From Xylogone sp. PMI_703 (lineage: Eukaryota > Ascomycota > Leotiomycetes), in NCBI GenBank assembly GCA_021399445.1, contig JAJTUQ010000006.1:3038001-3102000 (forward strand): a DNA stretch of 64,000 bases, written 5' to 3'. Position numbers and translations under genes: made by a program. The notes beneath the pieces were generated by a model. The model was given only the letters and a program-made list of their open reading frames with translations. It did not search any database and was not told where the DNA came from. The number at the start of each line of letters is the position of its first letter. The stretch's first letter is position 1. Positions 33,168 to 45,691 of this stretch are shown piece after piece.

Positions 33168-36100
33168 TCAGTCTTTCCGAGTAAGCTTGAAAGTCCCAAA
33201 CCAGAGCTTCCGGTTAATACCCCAAGCTCCTTTCAAAGTTCGCTCTTTCGGATCCACTTGACCTCGATAAAGCCACCCATGCGCGCTATATAACTTCACA
33301 AACCATACCACACCGGCTGGGTCGACAAACCCGTGGAACTGAAATTTACCAACATGATCCCCTCCATCATTGGTAAATGTGCATCGCCGTAAGCTTTGAA
33401 GGGATTCCCTGGGTATATCGAGAGAGAATGGATACCGTTCGCCTGGTTGCCAGGCTATATGTTCAAAGTATCCGGACCACGATCCCGAGATGGCCGCTCT
33501 CGTTCCCATGACAGTCAGATCTGTAGATTGATTTGGTGTTACCGCAAGCAGTGATGGCCGTCTGCTGATGTTAAGAGCGAAATCGTCCATGTACTTCTGG
33601 ATGAAGGAAGCAGCTTTCATACCGCTCACAACCGCCAAATCAATAGGCGTTGATCCTACATTGTCTTCTAGTGATATGTTTGCGCCACTTTCCATAAGAT
33701 AGTCTGCTATGTCTTCATGAAGGTACTTTGTCGCATAGTGCAAAGCTGTGCGCCCAGTGATATCTCTTTCATTAACCTGAGCTCCATTTCGAACCAGAAG
33801 CTTGACAACATATAGATATCCCCTAGCTGAGGCTGCATGTAGTGCCTCCCCGAGGTCCTTAACTGAATAAGATGAGTCCGACTCGTGAATAATGCTCTCA
33901 ATTTCTCTGATTTCGCCCGTATAAGACAGCATAACTAGGCTCTCCTTGTCACTCTCTGGGTCGGAAACTCCAGGCCTCCTAATGTGTGCCACTTTTTGTG
34001 ATCGGAAGCAACCACATAGTACTAGAAATTGCGCCAAGTCTGAGTACCCAGCATCTATGGCAATATCAAAGAGGGACTGCTGAGTCTCCTCCCACAAGCA
34101 TTGCATTTTTGCTCCCATACTTAATAGCAAGTTCACTGATGCTTGGTTGTTTCCCTGGACAGCAATCATTAGAGCAGACAAGCCACCTTGTGTTGTCTTG
34201 TCTACATTCGCGCCATGCTCGCAAAGTGCTTTAATAGCGGCGTGTTCACGGTTGGCAACAGCGATTTGTAGTGGCGTAAAAATCTCAGGCAACCATTGTC
34301 GAGTAATATTTCAACAACATCCGTATCGTCAGAAAGAATGGCTCCTTGCAATGGATGCAGAGCGTCAGTATCGGTGGTGTCTAGCTTAGCGCCGTGGGCT
34401 AGTAGGACCCCCAGAACATCCTTATGGCCGAACCGGCAGGCTATACTTACTGCTGTTAATGACTGGAGTGCACTTGCGTTGATATCGGCACCCCGCTCAA
34501 GGAGTTGTTGAACAATGGCTGCATTACCACGTCTTGAGGCATAGTGCTGCAATGCTGTCCACCCGGCCCCGTCCGTGGCTGTCACATCTGCATCAGCAGC
34601 CAGAAGTTCCACGACATCTGAGCGAGCTGGAGACGGCGGCGGCAGCAGCAATAGCGGAACCATACTGCCCACCCTTTTGCAGCACATCTACGTGGCGATT
34701 CAGGAGATGCTTTACTACCTCTGCGTGACCTCTAGCTACTGCTGCTTGTAGCAGGAAGCCGAAGTTGCCTCCAGCACAGGTACAATCCAAGCCTTTGTCC
34801 TCCAGCCACTGTACGATATCCGTCAGCCCAAGAAGAGAGGCGTAGTAGATGGGGTTTTGCACTGTGCATGTGCACGCAATGCCCTCATGGTCAGATTGCG
34901 CATTAGAGGTAGTATCGCTTCCGGACGTAATGCCGAAATCCCAGTCGTCACTGCTCGAGTCCGTCAGTTCTGCTTCCATCACCGGTGTCCCAACTTTCCA
35001 GCTCGAAATATCAGGATCGAAGGCTCTCAGTGTCTGATTCATCACGTCCTGCGATGGCTTCGGCTTTTGGTAAAAACCGTGGAAGTACCAGGCCCATGAT
35101 GCATAAGACAGGAATGGATAGATGTTGGTGTCTGGGGGAAGATCCGCAAACGTGTTCAATGTAAGGTAGCGCAGATAAATTCTAGAAAGTCGAATTTCTT
35201 CTACAGCTGCGCCCGCGAGACTAAGGTTTGCAATCGAGTTGTTCGGAGGTGTAACTGTGGATAAGTTGCTTAGGTACTCTTTGACAGAGAAGTGAACAAA
35301 ATGGACTGTGCGGTCAGCTAAAGGAAGATCTGGAGGATTCGACCTTGAGTGGACGGATAGAAAAGAGAGTCCATCTTAGAATCATTAGGGCCTGAGCTTT
35401 CTTGTCCTGCGGTAATCGGGCAATCTTCTCTAGCTCGCGAGAGTAAGCCTCACTAATACCAGTGGGCATTTGATGTACAATCTTGGTGAGCTGCTTAGCA
35501 TTTTGACCAGGCGAGATCTCGTTCTCGAGGAGCTTAATCCATAGAAACATGCTTTCGCTTCTTTCAGCGGCCTGGGTTGCAATCTTTTGCCTTAGCTTCT
35601 CATTCTTCTTTGACGGCTTTTGGTTGACCATGAACTCCGAGAATGACTTGACGTCAGCCGTGGTATCCTTCGCCGTGATCTGATACTCAAATCTTTGGAT
35701 ATTTGAGTCATCTGCCGGTTTTGGTCCAAGATACTCGCTGATATCAGGAACATCTCTACTAACCACTAGGTCCCGTGACTTTGTCCGTGAAAGGTTCTTG
35801 TCAGAGATATTGCTTACGTAATTGGCGCTGGCCAATCATAGCTGTAGAAGCTAACGGTCGGTAAAAGAGAAGAGTTTTACCGGTTTACCCCTATGTACTG
35901 TACATCATCAAGACTAGCAACGAATAGAGTCTCTGTACCATACAATTTATATGTGGAGTAGCCTAACCACTGCGCCATAACCTCTGACAGTTCTTGAGCA
36001 TGTCGCGGAGAAAATAATTCCTCGGGTCATTACGGTGATAGCCCGCTCCTGTGTCGATATCGGTACATTCATCAAACCCATCAATGACAAAAGTGCAGCC

Positions 36101-37399
36101 CTCGACTGCTGTGCCGACCGCACAGAAGAGTTCCCACAAGCCAAGATGTGTCAGCATCTGTTCCTTGTTTCTCGTCCTATACACTACGTCCATGGCTGGC
36201 AGGATGGCCTCATCCTGTCGAAGAAGCTGCGTTAACCATGACCGGAGGATGGCGTATGGATCGCGCGTGAGTTTGTTATCAGCCACGCAGAAGAAGTAAG
36301 AAACTGGCGCCTACTTTTTTTTCTCCAAGTGTTGAGTGATCCAGGCCGACATAAAGGTTTTGCCAAATCCTGCTGGCCCGTGTATCCACAGTAATCGTGG
36401 TCCAAGGTCCTCCGTTGCCTCCCATGCACAAAACTCTGGCAGATTTAATACCCATTCACAAGTGCCACTGTGGCGATAGTACAAGGAGGTTTCGTACGTG
36501 TTTTTGGTGTCAATGCCGTTTATCCAGGCAGAGATTCGCTCGCAACGCTGCTCGTCTGCAGCCCGGGAGTTCTCCACACTCTGTTTGATAGTGTTGATGA
36601 TATCTTCAAGCCCGAGTCCAGTGCATTCGTTCTGCACGAGACATACGAGCTTGTATACATTATCTTCGTGTTTTTCAATTTGAAGCATCGGTTCTTCAAT
36701 TACAGCTTTAGTGTGGATCGCGCTTTTGAAGGATCGCTCTGGTAGGCATCAGTATGGCTCCATACTCGAATATCTGAATATCTCCGAGCTTACTGAAAGT
36801 ACCATACCCATAATACCTACACGCCTGCGCTAAGAACTTCAAGGCAGCATCGTAGAGCTTGACCAGAGCAGCAGAAAGTTGGTTAGTCAAATTCGACGTA
36901 CGAATAAGAACCCGAGTTTCAAGCTCAGTGTAACGCGCGATAATGCTAGAGATAGTCTCGAGGCTTTCCAACAAGATGCCGAATGTTTGGCAGTCGTGGA
37001 TAGTCATCTGTGCGTCGATAAATGATGAGACACCAACTTGCGATAACTTTGCTCACTTACTTGCAGCAGTGCTTTCACGACCATCCAAGGAATTATCGCA
37101 TAGCCAGGACTAAGCTCTACTGCGGCGTCTCCAACTTTCGTGGCCTTATCCAACCAAAAAGGGACCTGTTTTAAGACATCGCGAACCAACACCTTTTCGT
37201 CAGACCTATTCGTGTATAGCACCCATTGTTTCTTTTCACATTCGTCCCTTTTATCTTCGACAAGTTTTAGAATTGCATCTGGGCTGCTATCTGACTTCTC
37301 ACGAAAGATATCGAGATCCTTTTTATCGCTTGAGGATAGCCCCGCGAAAGCTTTATCCCAAAGGCTGGGCATTGTTCTTCTCTCTTGGTTCATTAGCAT
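33168..37399 (-). pseudogene. NACHT-ankyrin NLR (STAND) gene, broken in several places
   Basis: Reads on the minus strand from about 37370. The N-terminal helical domain (SLWDKAFAGLSSSDKKDL) spans two exons joined at 37061/37007 (phase 0 intron, GTAAGT..CACAG). Next comes the NACHT: Walker A GPAGFGKT (about 36360) and Walker B TFVIDGFDE (about 36070). Then a winged-helix-like part and at least ten ankyrin repeats, and a C-terminal beta-rich domain (33170-33480). Breaks: frameshift near 36742; TAG at 36311-36313 (CAG expected between EKKK and APVSYFF); frameshifts near 35345, 34640 (in a GCC run) and 34300. One further intron lies around 35840-35965, boundaries not resolved. No full-length product is possible. 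Confidence 0.8.
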
Positions 37400-38651
37400 G
37401 TAAAAATTGCTCGCGATCTGGCTTTGTCAAATCCCTCTGGTTAAAATTATACAGCTCAACGAAGGAACAATAATTTCCAAACTCGGGGTGACTGAATACC
37501 ATGATAACAGTGTCGTTCCGAGCCTTGTTCCCAAGTAGGCATGGGGAAACGAAACATTACACCCACACCGTTGTAGCAGCCCAAGCTGGATTCCAGCTGA
37601 CATGTAGTGCAATGGCATTGGGCAAAGATGTGGCGGCGGACTGCTTCCTCTCATTGATTTGTCGGGAAGAAAAATGCGATGTGACAAGTTTCATGTTGCA
37701 CTGCATCCTAGAGCACTTCGCATTCTATTCTGGTCTTTCGTTCCTTTCCCGCTACATAATAGGCTCTCTATAAGAGCATACTGACCGAAAATAGTTATTC
37801 TTGACTCATAAGTTTGAGACATCAGGAAACTGCATACAAAGCAACCGTTTCGTGATCGCCACATTGTAAGAGCCTCGTCTCGTAATTGTGTCAAAAGCGG
37901 GGATTGTTGGGTCAGTTGCATCTCAGCCTGCCCCCGGTATCATTGCGGTGCATCGTATGAGCATAGGCACAGTATACAGAGAGTTACGCGTGAAAGGATA
38001 TAGTATGTGTATAATCTTGGATATATTGAACTTAAAGGCCCCCGCTGCAGAAGTTGAACTGTCGGTTGAGAAAGAGGCGGCTGAGAAGATAATATCGAGA
38101 ATATGGCCCGGGATCGAAAGTGATGCAACATTACAGCCTTACATGCAATACTCTGAAATACTTATGGACTAGCTTCACATAGCTTTCACAGAACAAATCG
38201 CGATGAATTCTGACTGCAGCTTCACTCATCATGTTGAAAAAGGAGTTTGCTTGAGTATTTAGTATGCTGCTGCCTTCAAGAAAACGTGGAGAATCAAGCG
38301 GTTATTTATGCATCTATTCATATATGCGATATATTCACGTATAACTTAGAGTATATATAACTTCATTACACATGTATACAGGCGAGAAATTTTACATCAT
38401 TTGTATTTTAGAATATTGTTGTTTCTATGTGATAAAACTAAACTCAAGAAGAGACAAACTAAATTCAAGAAAAGATAAACTGAATCCACGAAGAGATAAA
38501 CCAAATCAAAGAAGAGATCAACTGCATTCAAAAGAGACAAACTAACAGAAAGAGAGACTAGTAGAAAGTTATAAAAGTCACAAAATAAACTGAATTTCCG
38601 ATTGAAAATAACTGCGTGGACTAGCAAAGGAAAGAGAAGCTGGATCCTTAT
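37400..38651. other. Intergenic; tandem repeat inside
   Basis: 1.25 kb between the broken NACHT gene and the C2H2-protease gene. A 94-codon plus-strand frame at 37888-38172 (with GIIAVHRMSIGTVYREL) has no known motif and I do not call it. The 21-bp array is listed separately. Confidence 0.45.
38439..38542 (+). repeat. 21-bp imperfect tandem repeat, about 5 copies
   Basis: Units such as TAAACTCAAGAAGAGACAAAC at 38439, 38460, 38481, 38502 and 38523 (last 20 bp), with several substitutions each. Non-coding minisatellite about 110 bp beyond the 3' end of the C2H2-protease gene. Confidence 0.85.
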
Positions 38652-41600
38652 CTAAAAGGCTTCGCAGCTGACTGGAACCGGTTGTGGCCTCTCCCTATCA
38701 AACTTGCGAGGAGGCTTAAGGTCAAGAGGCCACGTACAAAAACGCCGAATTTGATTCCCACGCATTGGTGTAGGAGCAATTATATGTCCCATTGGCTTGT
38801 ATGGCACGTCGCGTAGAATATATGGAATGGATGCCTTGCTTTTGATAATTGAGCCCCCTGCGGGCAGTTTCTTAAGCTGTCCATTATCGAGCTCATTATC
38901 GCCAGCCTCGTCAGCAGATGGAAATGTTGCGGTATCTTCAGCGACATCCTCCCCAACAATTAATACAGGACAGACTGGAGAAGGCGGGGCCGCTGCCATG
39001 CTAACACCTGATGGAGTCGGAGTAGTTGGTACTGTCTGTGGAGATGAAGTACGAGAGCTTGACAGGCCGGGGACAGGCGTCAGTCGCCGACTCTCTACGC
39101 TGAGAGGCTCTGGGGATACATCTTGCAAGTTGGATTCTTTGCTATCATTAGCAGTAAATAGAGAGATATATATTTCCAAATCTTTTTTGATGTTTTCCAA
39201 ATCTTTGTTGATGTCGGGCGTAAGACTTGCGAGTACTGGAACATCAGATGATCGGAAGGCCCTCTCCTTAGGTGCCTCTCGTTGGCTTCCAGATATAAGC
39301 ACAGCTGAATTTCCGTCTGGAGTTCTCGGAAGGTCAACACTCTCAGCGTTTATTGTGCTCTTAATATCCTCGAAAACAGAACGAATCGGTGTAAATGTTA
39401 GGTTTGTATCGCATCCCCAAATTAAACCTATCATCTTGTTGTCCTTTTTACGAAGTAGCATGGCCCCAGAATCTCCAGCGTATTTCTTTTCCGACCTTCT
39501 ATATTCTGGTTTCGGAATGATGTGATGCTCATTAGTTTTAATGCCATTAAAACAGACAAGCTTAAGTGCTCCGTTAACCTCTCCCTCTATTAGTCCGCTA
39601 GTCTGTCCCACGAAATACGCTTCTTCATTTCCCTCTACGACGCTGGTTTCTTGACAAATCTCTCCCTCTCCCTCATCAACCACATTTTGTTCAATAGGAA
39701 GGAAATCCATGACGGAGTCATCAGAGTCATCGGAGAAATGCTTATACCGGTGGCGATTACTCCCTACACGATCGGCTGATCTGTCAACCTCGAATAATGC
39801 CCAGTCGACTCTATGACCTAGATTTCCAGTATCGGAAAATGCTAGTGCGCTACTGGTAGAAGAAGACATGACTATGGCATCTTTTTTGCACCTATGGGAA
39901 AGAGACCCAATCTTGAAATCCGATTCAGATTTATTAAGTTCTTTAAGGAATGTTTCAACCAATCTGATCTGTGCTAAAATCTCCTCGAGCGGACGCGATT
40001 GATCTTTTGATAACTTAGCGGATACTGTTGGGCCGAGCTCCTCCAACTTCGCTTTTAACTCGGATGCCAGGTTTAATTTCAGGCCCCGAAGTTCCCCGTT
40101 CATTTTGTTCACCTTAGCAAGCGCCGGCGAAGTCAGTGACTTTCGATCGACATCACGATTGATATCGGCCCTTCCGTAAGATTTAGCGATGAAATGGTCA
40201 ACCGACAAGATGAAAATTTGTCCATCAATATCTACGTAGCAGCCAAATGTAGCAAATTCATCATCGGTGCAAATCATACCAATGGAAGCACCCATACCAG
40301 CGTACCTCCAATAACGAGTATAATAAGGGAGAGGACGTGGGCTGTCGTCGACTTCGTTATCGTCTTCGCCAGCAATGAGAACGAAGGGCTGTTTCAAGAA
40401 TTGCACTTGAATCCCTAGCTCTTGCAAGCTGGAATTACATTCTTCATTAAGCCTTTTCCGAATACTCTGCCGTGTTGAGTCTAGCGGAACTTGGGGACTT
40501 TGAATGCGAATCGTAGGCCTTGCTGATTGAGTAGTAGTGCCTTGCCGCACCAAGCTTGCTGTATAATTTCTCCCAATGGTCTCATCAAGGATTTTGGAGA
40601 GGGAAGGAACAACCTTCATCATCCATAACTCTATAACATGAGAATCTTGCTTTTTTCTGATAGCAAAAACATCTATCGATCCGCGGGCTTCATTAGCTGT
40701 TACTTTTGGAAGACCAAAATCTAGGAATGGTTGCTTCAGTACGCCAGAACGAAACCTTTTAATGATATCTTTAAACATTGAGTCGTCCGGACGATGAGTC
40801 GATTTTAACGCTTGTTCAACACCGTCGCTGATTGCTTGGAGGAGCTCTTTGGCCGCATGAACTATGATACAGCTTCGAGATACGTCAAAGGAAATTAATG
40901 GTACTCCTGGGGTGATGGTATTATCTCCAACTACGTTCGCGAGATTCTCCAGCGCTGTGACTGTTAGAAGTTTTATTACCAACAATTGGCTGAATACTCA
41001 CCAGGTCTTGCCTCGATAAAGTCACATGGCCCGACGTTTGGAATGTAGCATGTATCATCATTCAGTATCCCACGCTGAGATCGCTCGTGTGAAACCAGTG
41101 AGTCTTGTAACGGGATAATATCAGTGCTGATGCTCCCCGTACTCAAACAGCTTCTCTTGTTGGAATCGGAATGTAATACTGCAGTAGATGGAGATCTATA
41201 TAAATTAACAACTTGTCTTCCTATTCCCGAAATGTGGTTTTCGTACCTTATACGTTTCATTCCTTGGCCTTGATCAATCTCACACATTTGTTTGCTGTTG
41301 ACGAGACCATCAGAACTTCGCCTCAATTCTTTTACTAATGGTCCTTGATTCGAGATAACAATCCCGGAGGCTGCATTTTGCGTCAGTACGTATAATACAT
41401 TTTTCATATTAAGGGTGAATGGGTGCTGATATTGATACATACCTTCGTGTTTCTTACGCATGTGCGATGCTAGTATATCCTGAGTTGGGAACAAAACGCT
41501 TTGTTTCTTGTTCGTTGGTTGGCATATTTCGCACTTTCTAAGGAGGCCCGAGAGTCCGTTCACTGATTGTTTATCGGGGAGATTTTCAACATGATTATTG

Positions 41601-42181
41601 CGGAGGTGTTCAACGAAGTGATCCTTCCTGATAACGCTGCCGTTAGACCCATTGTCTAGACACAGTCCACAAATACATCCACCATTTTCGTGAATCTTGA
41701 GAATGTGCCGCTGCATTTCCGAATTTGACGCAAAAGTCATTGAGCAACCTTCGTTCGTGCAGCAGACTCTTTGGCCCCTCTTCTGACTAAGAAAAGTACC
41801 ATTCTGGCTGGGTGAGTGTTCATCGACCTGGGGCATCTGTTGTGATTTTGAAACTTCAGAATCATCCAAGTAGACTGGGCCGACAGCATCATATTGATTA
41901 TACGGGGTGGAAAACGCAAAATTTCCGAACTGTGCCCCATATCCACCCATTCCGTGAACACTCTCGTAATTGGAATGGGTAATATTGGGTACAGCAGCAT
42001 GGCCTGTATTAAATGACACTGGATCCATGCATATATTATCTATCGGAGCAATTTCAGCAGTGGCACCCCCAGACTTGTAAATGCTCCCTGGGTTATCGGA
42101 CTTGTCCAAATCCCGAGAAGTGTCGTAAGGGGAAAAGCGAACATCGTTCTGTAACCATGGAAGCTCGTTATAGGAACACAT
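38652..42181 (-). CDS. C2H2 zinc finger protein fused to trypsin-like serine protease domain
   Basis: Exons complement(38652..40954, 41002..41370, 41443..42181), 1136 residues from the ATG at 42181. The 47-bp intron 40955-41001 (alternative acceptor at 40961) and the 72-bp intron 41371-41442 have GT..AG ends; the latter is a multiple of three without stop, so retention would still be in frame. Three zinc-finger-like C2H2 units lie near residues 145-245 (CTNEGC...HILKIH; CGLC...HLRNNH; CEIC...HMRKKH). After a linker, a chymotrypsin-fold domain shows all catalytic residues: His in LSVDHFI (about 622), Asp in HRVDWALFEV (about 753), Ser in YAGDSGAML (about 864), with a long helical insert between His and Asp. 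A Pro/Ser/Thr-rich tail follows. No signal peptide, so intracellular. Trypsin-like domains serve as effectors in some STAND-type proteins; here no NTPase is present. Looks intact. Confidence 0.82.
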
Positions 42182-43574
42182 GGTGGTGGGTTGCAATACT
42201 AGCGGCTTTGAAGGCAGGCTGTTTAAGATCTTAGAACAAGACTACTACCTTTACAAGAATATTGAGCGGCTAGGGAGCTTTATAAAGTGTACTCCGAGGC
42301 AGCGATGGGAGCAACCCAAGAAAGCTGATGCAACGACGGGCTTGATTCAGCGCTCAGTTGTCTCAAACAAGATAGATCACCGAAAAGGCTGCAAACTCAG
42401 AAAAGTGGCACATTGAAGAGCTATCATACTATACTTTACTCTATCAGGCTGTGTACGAGGAGCCCATAATTTGCTTTTGCTTTCGCTACCAGTAATTGAC
42501 TTTTTTGCTACCAGTGATATGCAGCCCAGGCCAGATGACTTTGCGCCCATCATGCGGGCTCGTTTTACCACATCCACACTTCATGACCAGTTCACAGCTC
42601 AATTACAGCCCATCAAACAGCCCGCAGCTATATACACAGCCCATGCGCAGCCCGCGGTCAGCCCATATGCAGCCATTATTCAAAGCTGTCTGAATTTCTA
42701 TTGAATAGCAGAAGTGAAATGTTATGAGCGGTATTATGAAGGGGATGGTGGCCGACGAATCACAATCAAGGAGAGGAGTACACATAAGCGAAAGTCTACT
42801 ATCATGAACCACGTTCTACTTCCTATACTTCTAAGTCGTGTTCTCTCTAATACGCTGCAAGCGATCTTAGGGGCTCGAATATTCATTTATATTTATGTCT
42901 TCTTCAAATTATACCCAGCACTCTATATTGGTAATACTCTATCATATTCTCACTTTACGCGGCCATACCATCCATTAAAGACTTGAAGCTTTTTACCGTA
43001 TGCTCAAGCCACCATCAAACAGCAACCTCTTATATATTTAACTATTTTGCCAAGTGTATACTATTGAAAAGAACAAGGCTCTCTGTAGCAATGTGCAAAC
43101 ATATAATTGAAATTGATTAACCATCGAGTATTTGCTGTGTGATGTCCATAATGTCCAAACAGAGGTGTATATAATGCTAGAATATTTTTCGTCTGGATTT
43201 TGAAAACTCGAGGCCTATTTTCTAATGATTCAATCAATATACTAAACTTTAATACGCTGATCTACTATGCTTCCCTTTAGATTTGATGGCAGTATTATGA
43301 AATACTATCAAGTTAGTGAGGGGTTTACAAATATATAGCGCTAAATGGGCTATGAAATTGGTAATAGGCTTACTCGGGATGATAAATGATTAGTTCTGCG
43401 TCAGAACATGCTTAAATTCAATACTATGAGAATTCACTCTCGTCACATTAAAAAACATCACTCATGAAAATATAACTTTTCATTTCATAAAATATACATT
43501 GCTATAACCAATAAAGCTCATAATTCAAAACCACCCATCATTACTCATGATTTGGTGAGGCTTTAACCCTTTAT
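42182..43574. other. Intergenic, no gene seen
   Basis: 1.4 kb; CAGCCC-rich patch at about 42598-42672, otherwise AT-rich. Short frames without motifs on both strands. Confidence 0.5.
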
Positions 43575-45437
43575 TTACAAAATCTTCGTCAAGTGCAATA
43601 AATGCGAAGCTCCCTCATCCAAATAAGTAGTGTAAGTGCTCTTCACAAGCGTGGAGTTACCCTGCCACACATCAGTGAAGAGCCAGCTGTGGCCATCAAT
43701 TCCAAGGTCTTTGAGAGAAACACTCAGTTTCTGGACACCAGGGAGAGTAGTGCCGAAGCCTCCAGAGCCCTCATCTGGGCCGTAGTTCACAACCAGGACG
43801 TAGGCCTCGAGGCCAGAAGGTCCAGCAATCCAGGCCTGGAGCTGCTTGGCGAGGTTGTCACCGGTGCCTGGGTTACGTGGTTGCATGGGGTATTCGGCGA
43901 AGAATTTGGCAGCGGCGATGGATTGAAGACTGGTGGTGAGATGGTAGCCTAGGGAGTCAACTGTGGTCAAGTCACCGCCGATGATCAAGTTGGCGCTGGC
44001 TCCGAGCCAGTGGTTCATAACGGTATATCGCTTGACATCATTGACACCAGCAAGCCCTGGGGCATTTGCAATGAACAGGTTGTCCATATCAGGGTGGGTA
44101 GTGATTGGGGCGTTACGCTGTGCCTGGAGTCCGATGTATTGACGGTAATTGTCAATAGCACGTTGGCCAACTGACCAAGCCATAAGAGTGTTGGTACCGT
44201 AGTTGTCCAAGTCCTGGTCAGTTCTCATGGACTCGCCCAAGCCGTTCCAGAATGGAAGCCAGGTGTCGTTACGGCAGAGCTTCCAGGAGAAGTTAAGACG
44301 CATCTGCTTGCCTGTCTTCTTGATGGCATTGCGGTACATCTGAGCTGCTGGAGAGCTGTTGCACGCCAAGTTGGCACCATTCTGAGGACTGCCAGGAGTG
44401 AGGTAGTCGAGCTTGATCATGTCCACGCCCCAGTCAGCCCACTGTTGAACCACAGAGTCATGCCATTGTTGAACGCCGTCTTTGGTGAAATCGAAGTCGC
44501 AGAAGATCTCATCATTGTCTAGTAAGACATCTCCCACCTTGATGTTGGTGCCCTTGATGGTCTTGTTCTGAGCAGAGCAAGGAACACCAGGAATAACGTA
44601 GACACCCAACTTCAGACCCCGTTTGTGTAGCCAGCTTGCGAGCTCAGGAAGGTTGAATCGAGTGGTATTGTAGATGATGCGGCCGTGGTCGTCGACATCG
44701 GTAAGCGATTGCCATCCAGAGTCCAAGCTGCAGTAGTCATAGCCTGCCAGCTTGAAGGCGGGGTTGGCCAGCACGCCACACTGAGTCTTTACGAACTCCT
44801 CGGTGTAGTAAAGACCAGATTGTCCATGGAATGATGGAACAACCTGGGAACCATTCTGCAGGGCCTGAACACCGTATGTATTCCATCCTTTTGCAGAGGA
44901 GGTGAACCCGCCATTGGTCTTGCCAATCTTCAAGACTTTGAGCTTGCCACCACCCGTTGACTCGGGCTGTGGATAGCACTCAGGGAGACTAGAGTCTCGG
45001 TTCTGAATGCAGTATGGAGGGTCTCGTGTGGGCACGACGTCGGTTCTGCTTGAGTCGGTGGTGTAGCAGGCATCTCCAGCGGCAATCCAGTACCACTGGT
45101 TGTCGCTGAAGCCCCAAGTACCAGAGGTATGACCGCCCAAGACACAGAGATCTCGGATGTCCTGGAAAGCAATCACGGCGTCATTGTTCTGGCTGGAGCC
45201 AGTGGCACCGAGATTGGCCTCCTGCTGCATGAACAGGTTGCCCGCGCCATCGTTGCAGTCGACTTGGGTGGCATTGGCCTCGAATTGAGCAGCGCAATTC
45301 TGGATGGCATCGTAGCATGCGCGTGTGAAGTTGCGAGTTCCAGGAGTGTAGGTGTCTCCACCACATTGGGTTTGAGCAGCAGCCGGGCTGATGACTGCCG
45401 CCGCAAGGGCAAGAAGCAGAGCGCTGGAGGAAATCAT
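43575..45437 (-). CDS. Secreted alpha-galactosidase-type glycoside hydrolase, GH27
   Basis: Single exon, 620 residues, signal peptide 1-21 (ALLLALAAAVISPAAA). A Cys-containing N-terminal extension of about 160 residues precedes the (beta/alpha)8 barrel with GWNTYG, YCSLDSGWQ, the nucleophile Asp in DMIKLDYLTPG, the LNFSWKLC strand and the acid/base Asp in SMRTDQDLDN, ending in an all-beta C-terminal domain. GH27 enzymes release terminal alpha-galactose from galactomannan or oligosaccharides; the KLDYL variant of the usual KYD nucleophile strand and the N-terminal extension mark a fungal subgroup whose exact substrate I cannot state. A TATA-like CATAAATAG lies at 45542-45553 and two CreA-type sites lie further upstream. 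Intact. Confidence 0.88.
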   Translation of the reverse strand: MISSSALLLALAAAVISPAAAQTQCGGDTYTPGTRNFTRACYDAIQNCAAQFEANATQVDCNDGAGNLFMQQEANLGATGSSQNNDAVIAFQDIRDLCVLGGHTSGTWGFSDNQWYWIAAGDACYTTDSSRTDVVPTRDPPYCIQNRDSSLPECYPQPESTGGGKLKVLKIGKTNGGFTSSAKGWNTYGVQALQNGSQVVPSFHGQSGLYYTEEFVKTQCGVLANPAFKLAGYDYCSLDSGWQSLTDVDDHGRIIYNTTRFNLPELASWLHKRGLKLGVYVIPGVPCSAQNKTIKGTNIKVGDVLLDNDEIFCDFDFTKDGVQQWHDSVVQQWADWGVDMIKLDYLTPGSPQNGANLACNSSPAAQMYRNAIKKTGKQMRLNFSWKLCRNDTWLPFWNGLGESMRTDQDLDNYGTNTLMAWSVGQRAIDNYRQYIGLQAQRNAPITTHPDMDNLFIANAPGLAGVNDVKRYTVMNHWLGASANLIIGGDLTTVDSLGYHLTTSLQSIAAAKFFAEYPMQPRNPGTGDNLAKQLQAWIAGPSGLEAYVLVVNYGPDEGSGGFGTTLPGVQKLSVSLKDLGIDGHSWLFTDVWQGNSTLVKSTYTTYLDEGASHLLHLTKIL

Positions 45438-45691
45438 GACTGGATCACCTCAATTGAGCTCCAGGATTGAAGAGAGAAGGGGAGGTTGAGCTTTGCTGGC
45501 AAGCTTAAGCTTGGGGAGGCCATTGGAGCTGCTTGCCAGCTCCTCTATTTATGTTGTTTCCAGAGCTCGACCCGCTTTCCCCATAGCTCCCCAGCTTGCG
45601 GTAGAATTCCCGGTCTCATTGACTTTAGCTCTCACGATCCATCGCGTGGCGCGGCGAAAAATAACATTTGAAAGGAAAACAATCGCCTTTT

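Noticed and set aside
37888..38172. 94-codon plus-strand frame
   Set aside because: No motif, no splice partner, codon use not convincing; left as intergenic.
38397..38627. 76-codon minus-strand frame with repeated hydrophobic heptads
   Set aside because: It is the translation of the 21-bp tandem repeat; no start context, no neighbours or motif.
43602..43952. 116-codon plus-strand frame opposite the GH27 gene
   Set aside because: Antisense shadow of a well-supported coding exon, as are most frames over 38.8-39.5 kb and 45.1-45.8 kb.
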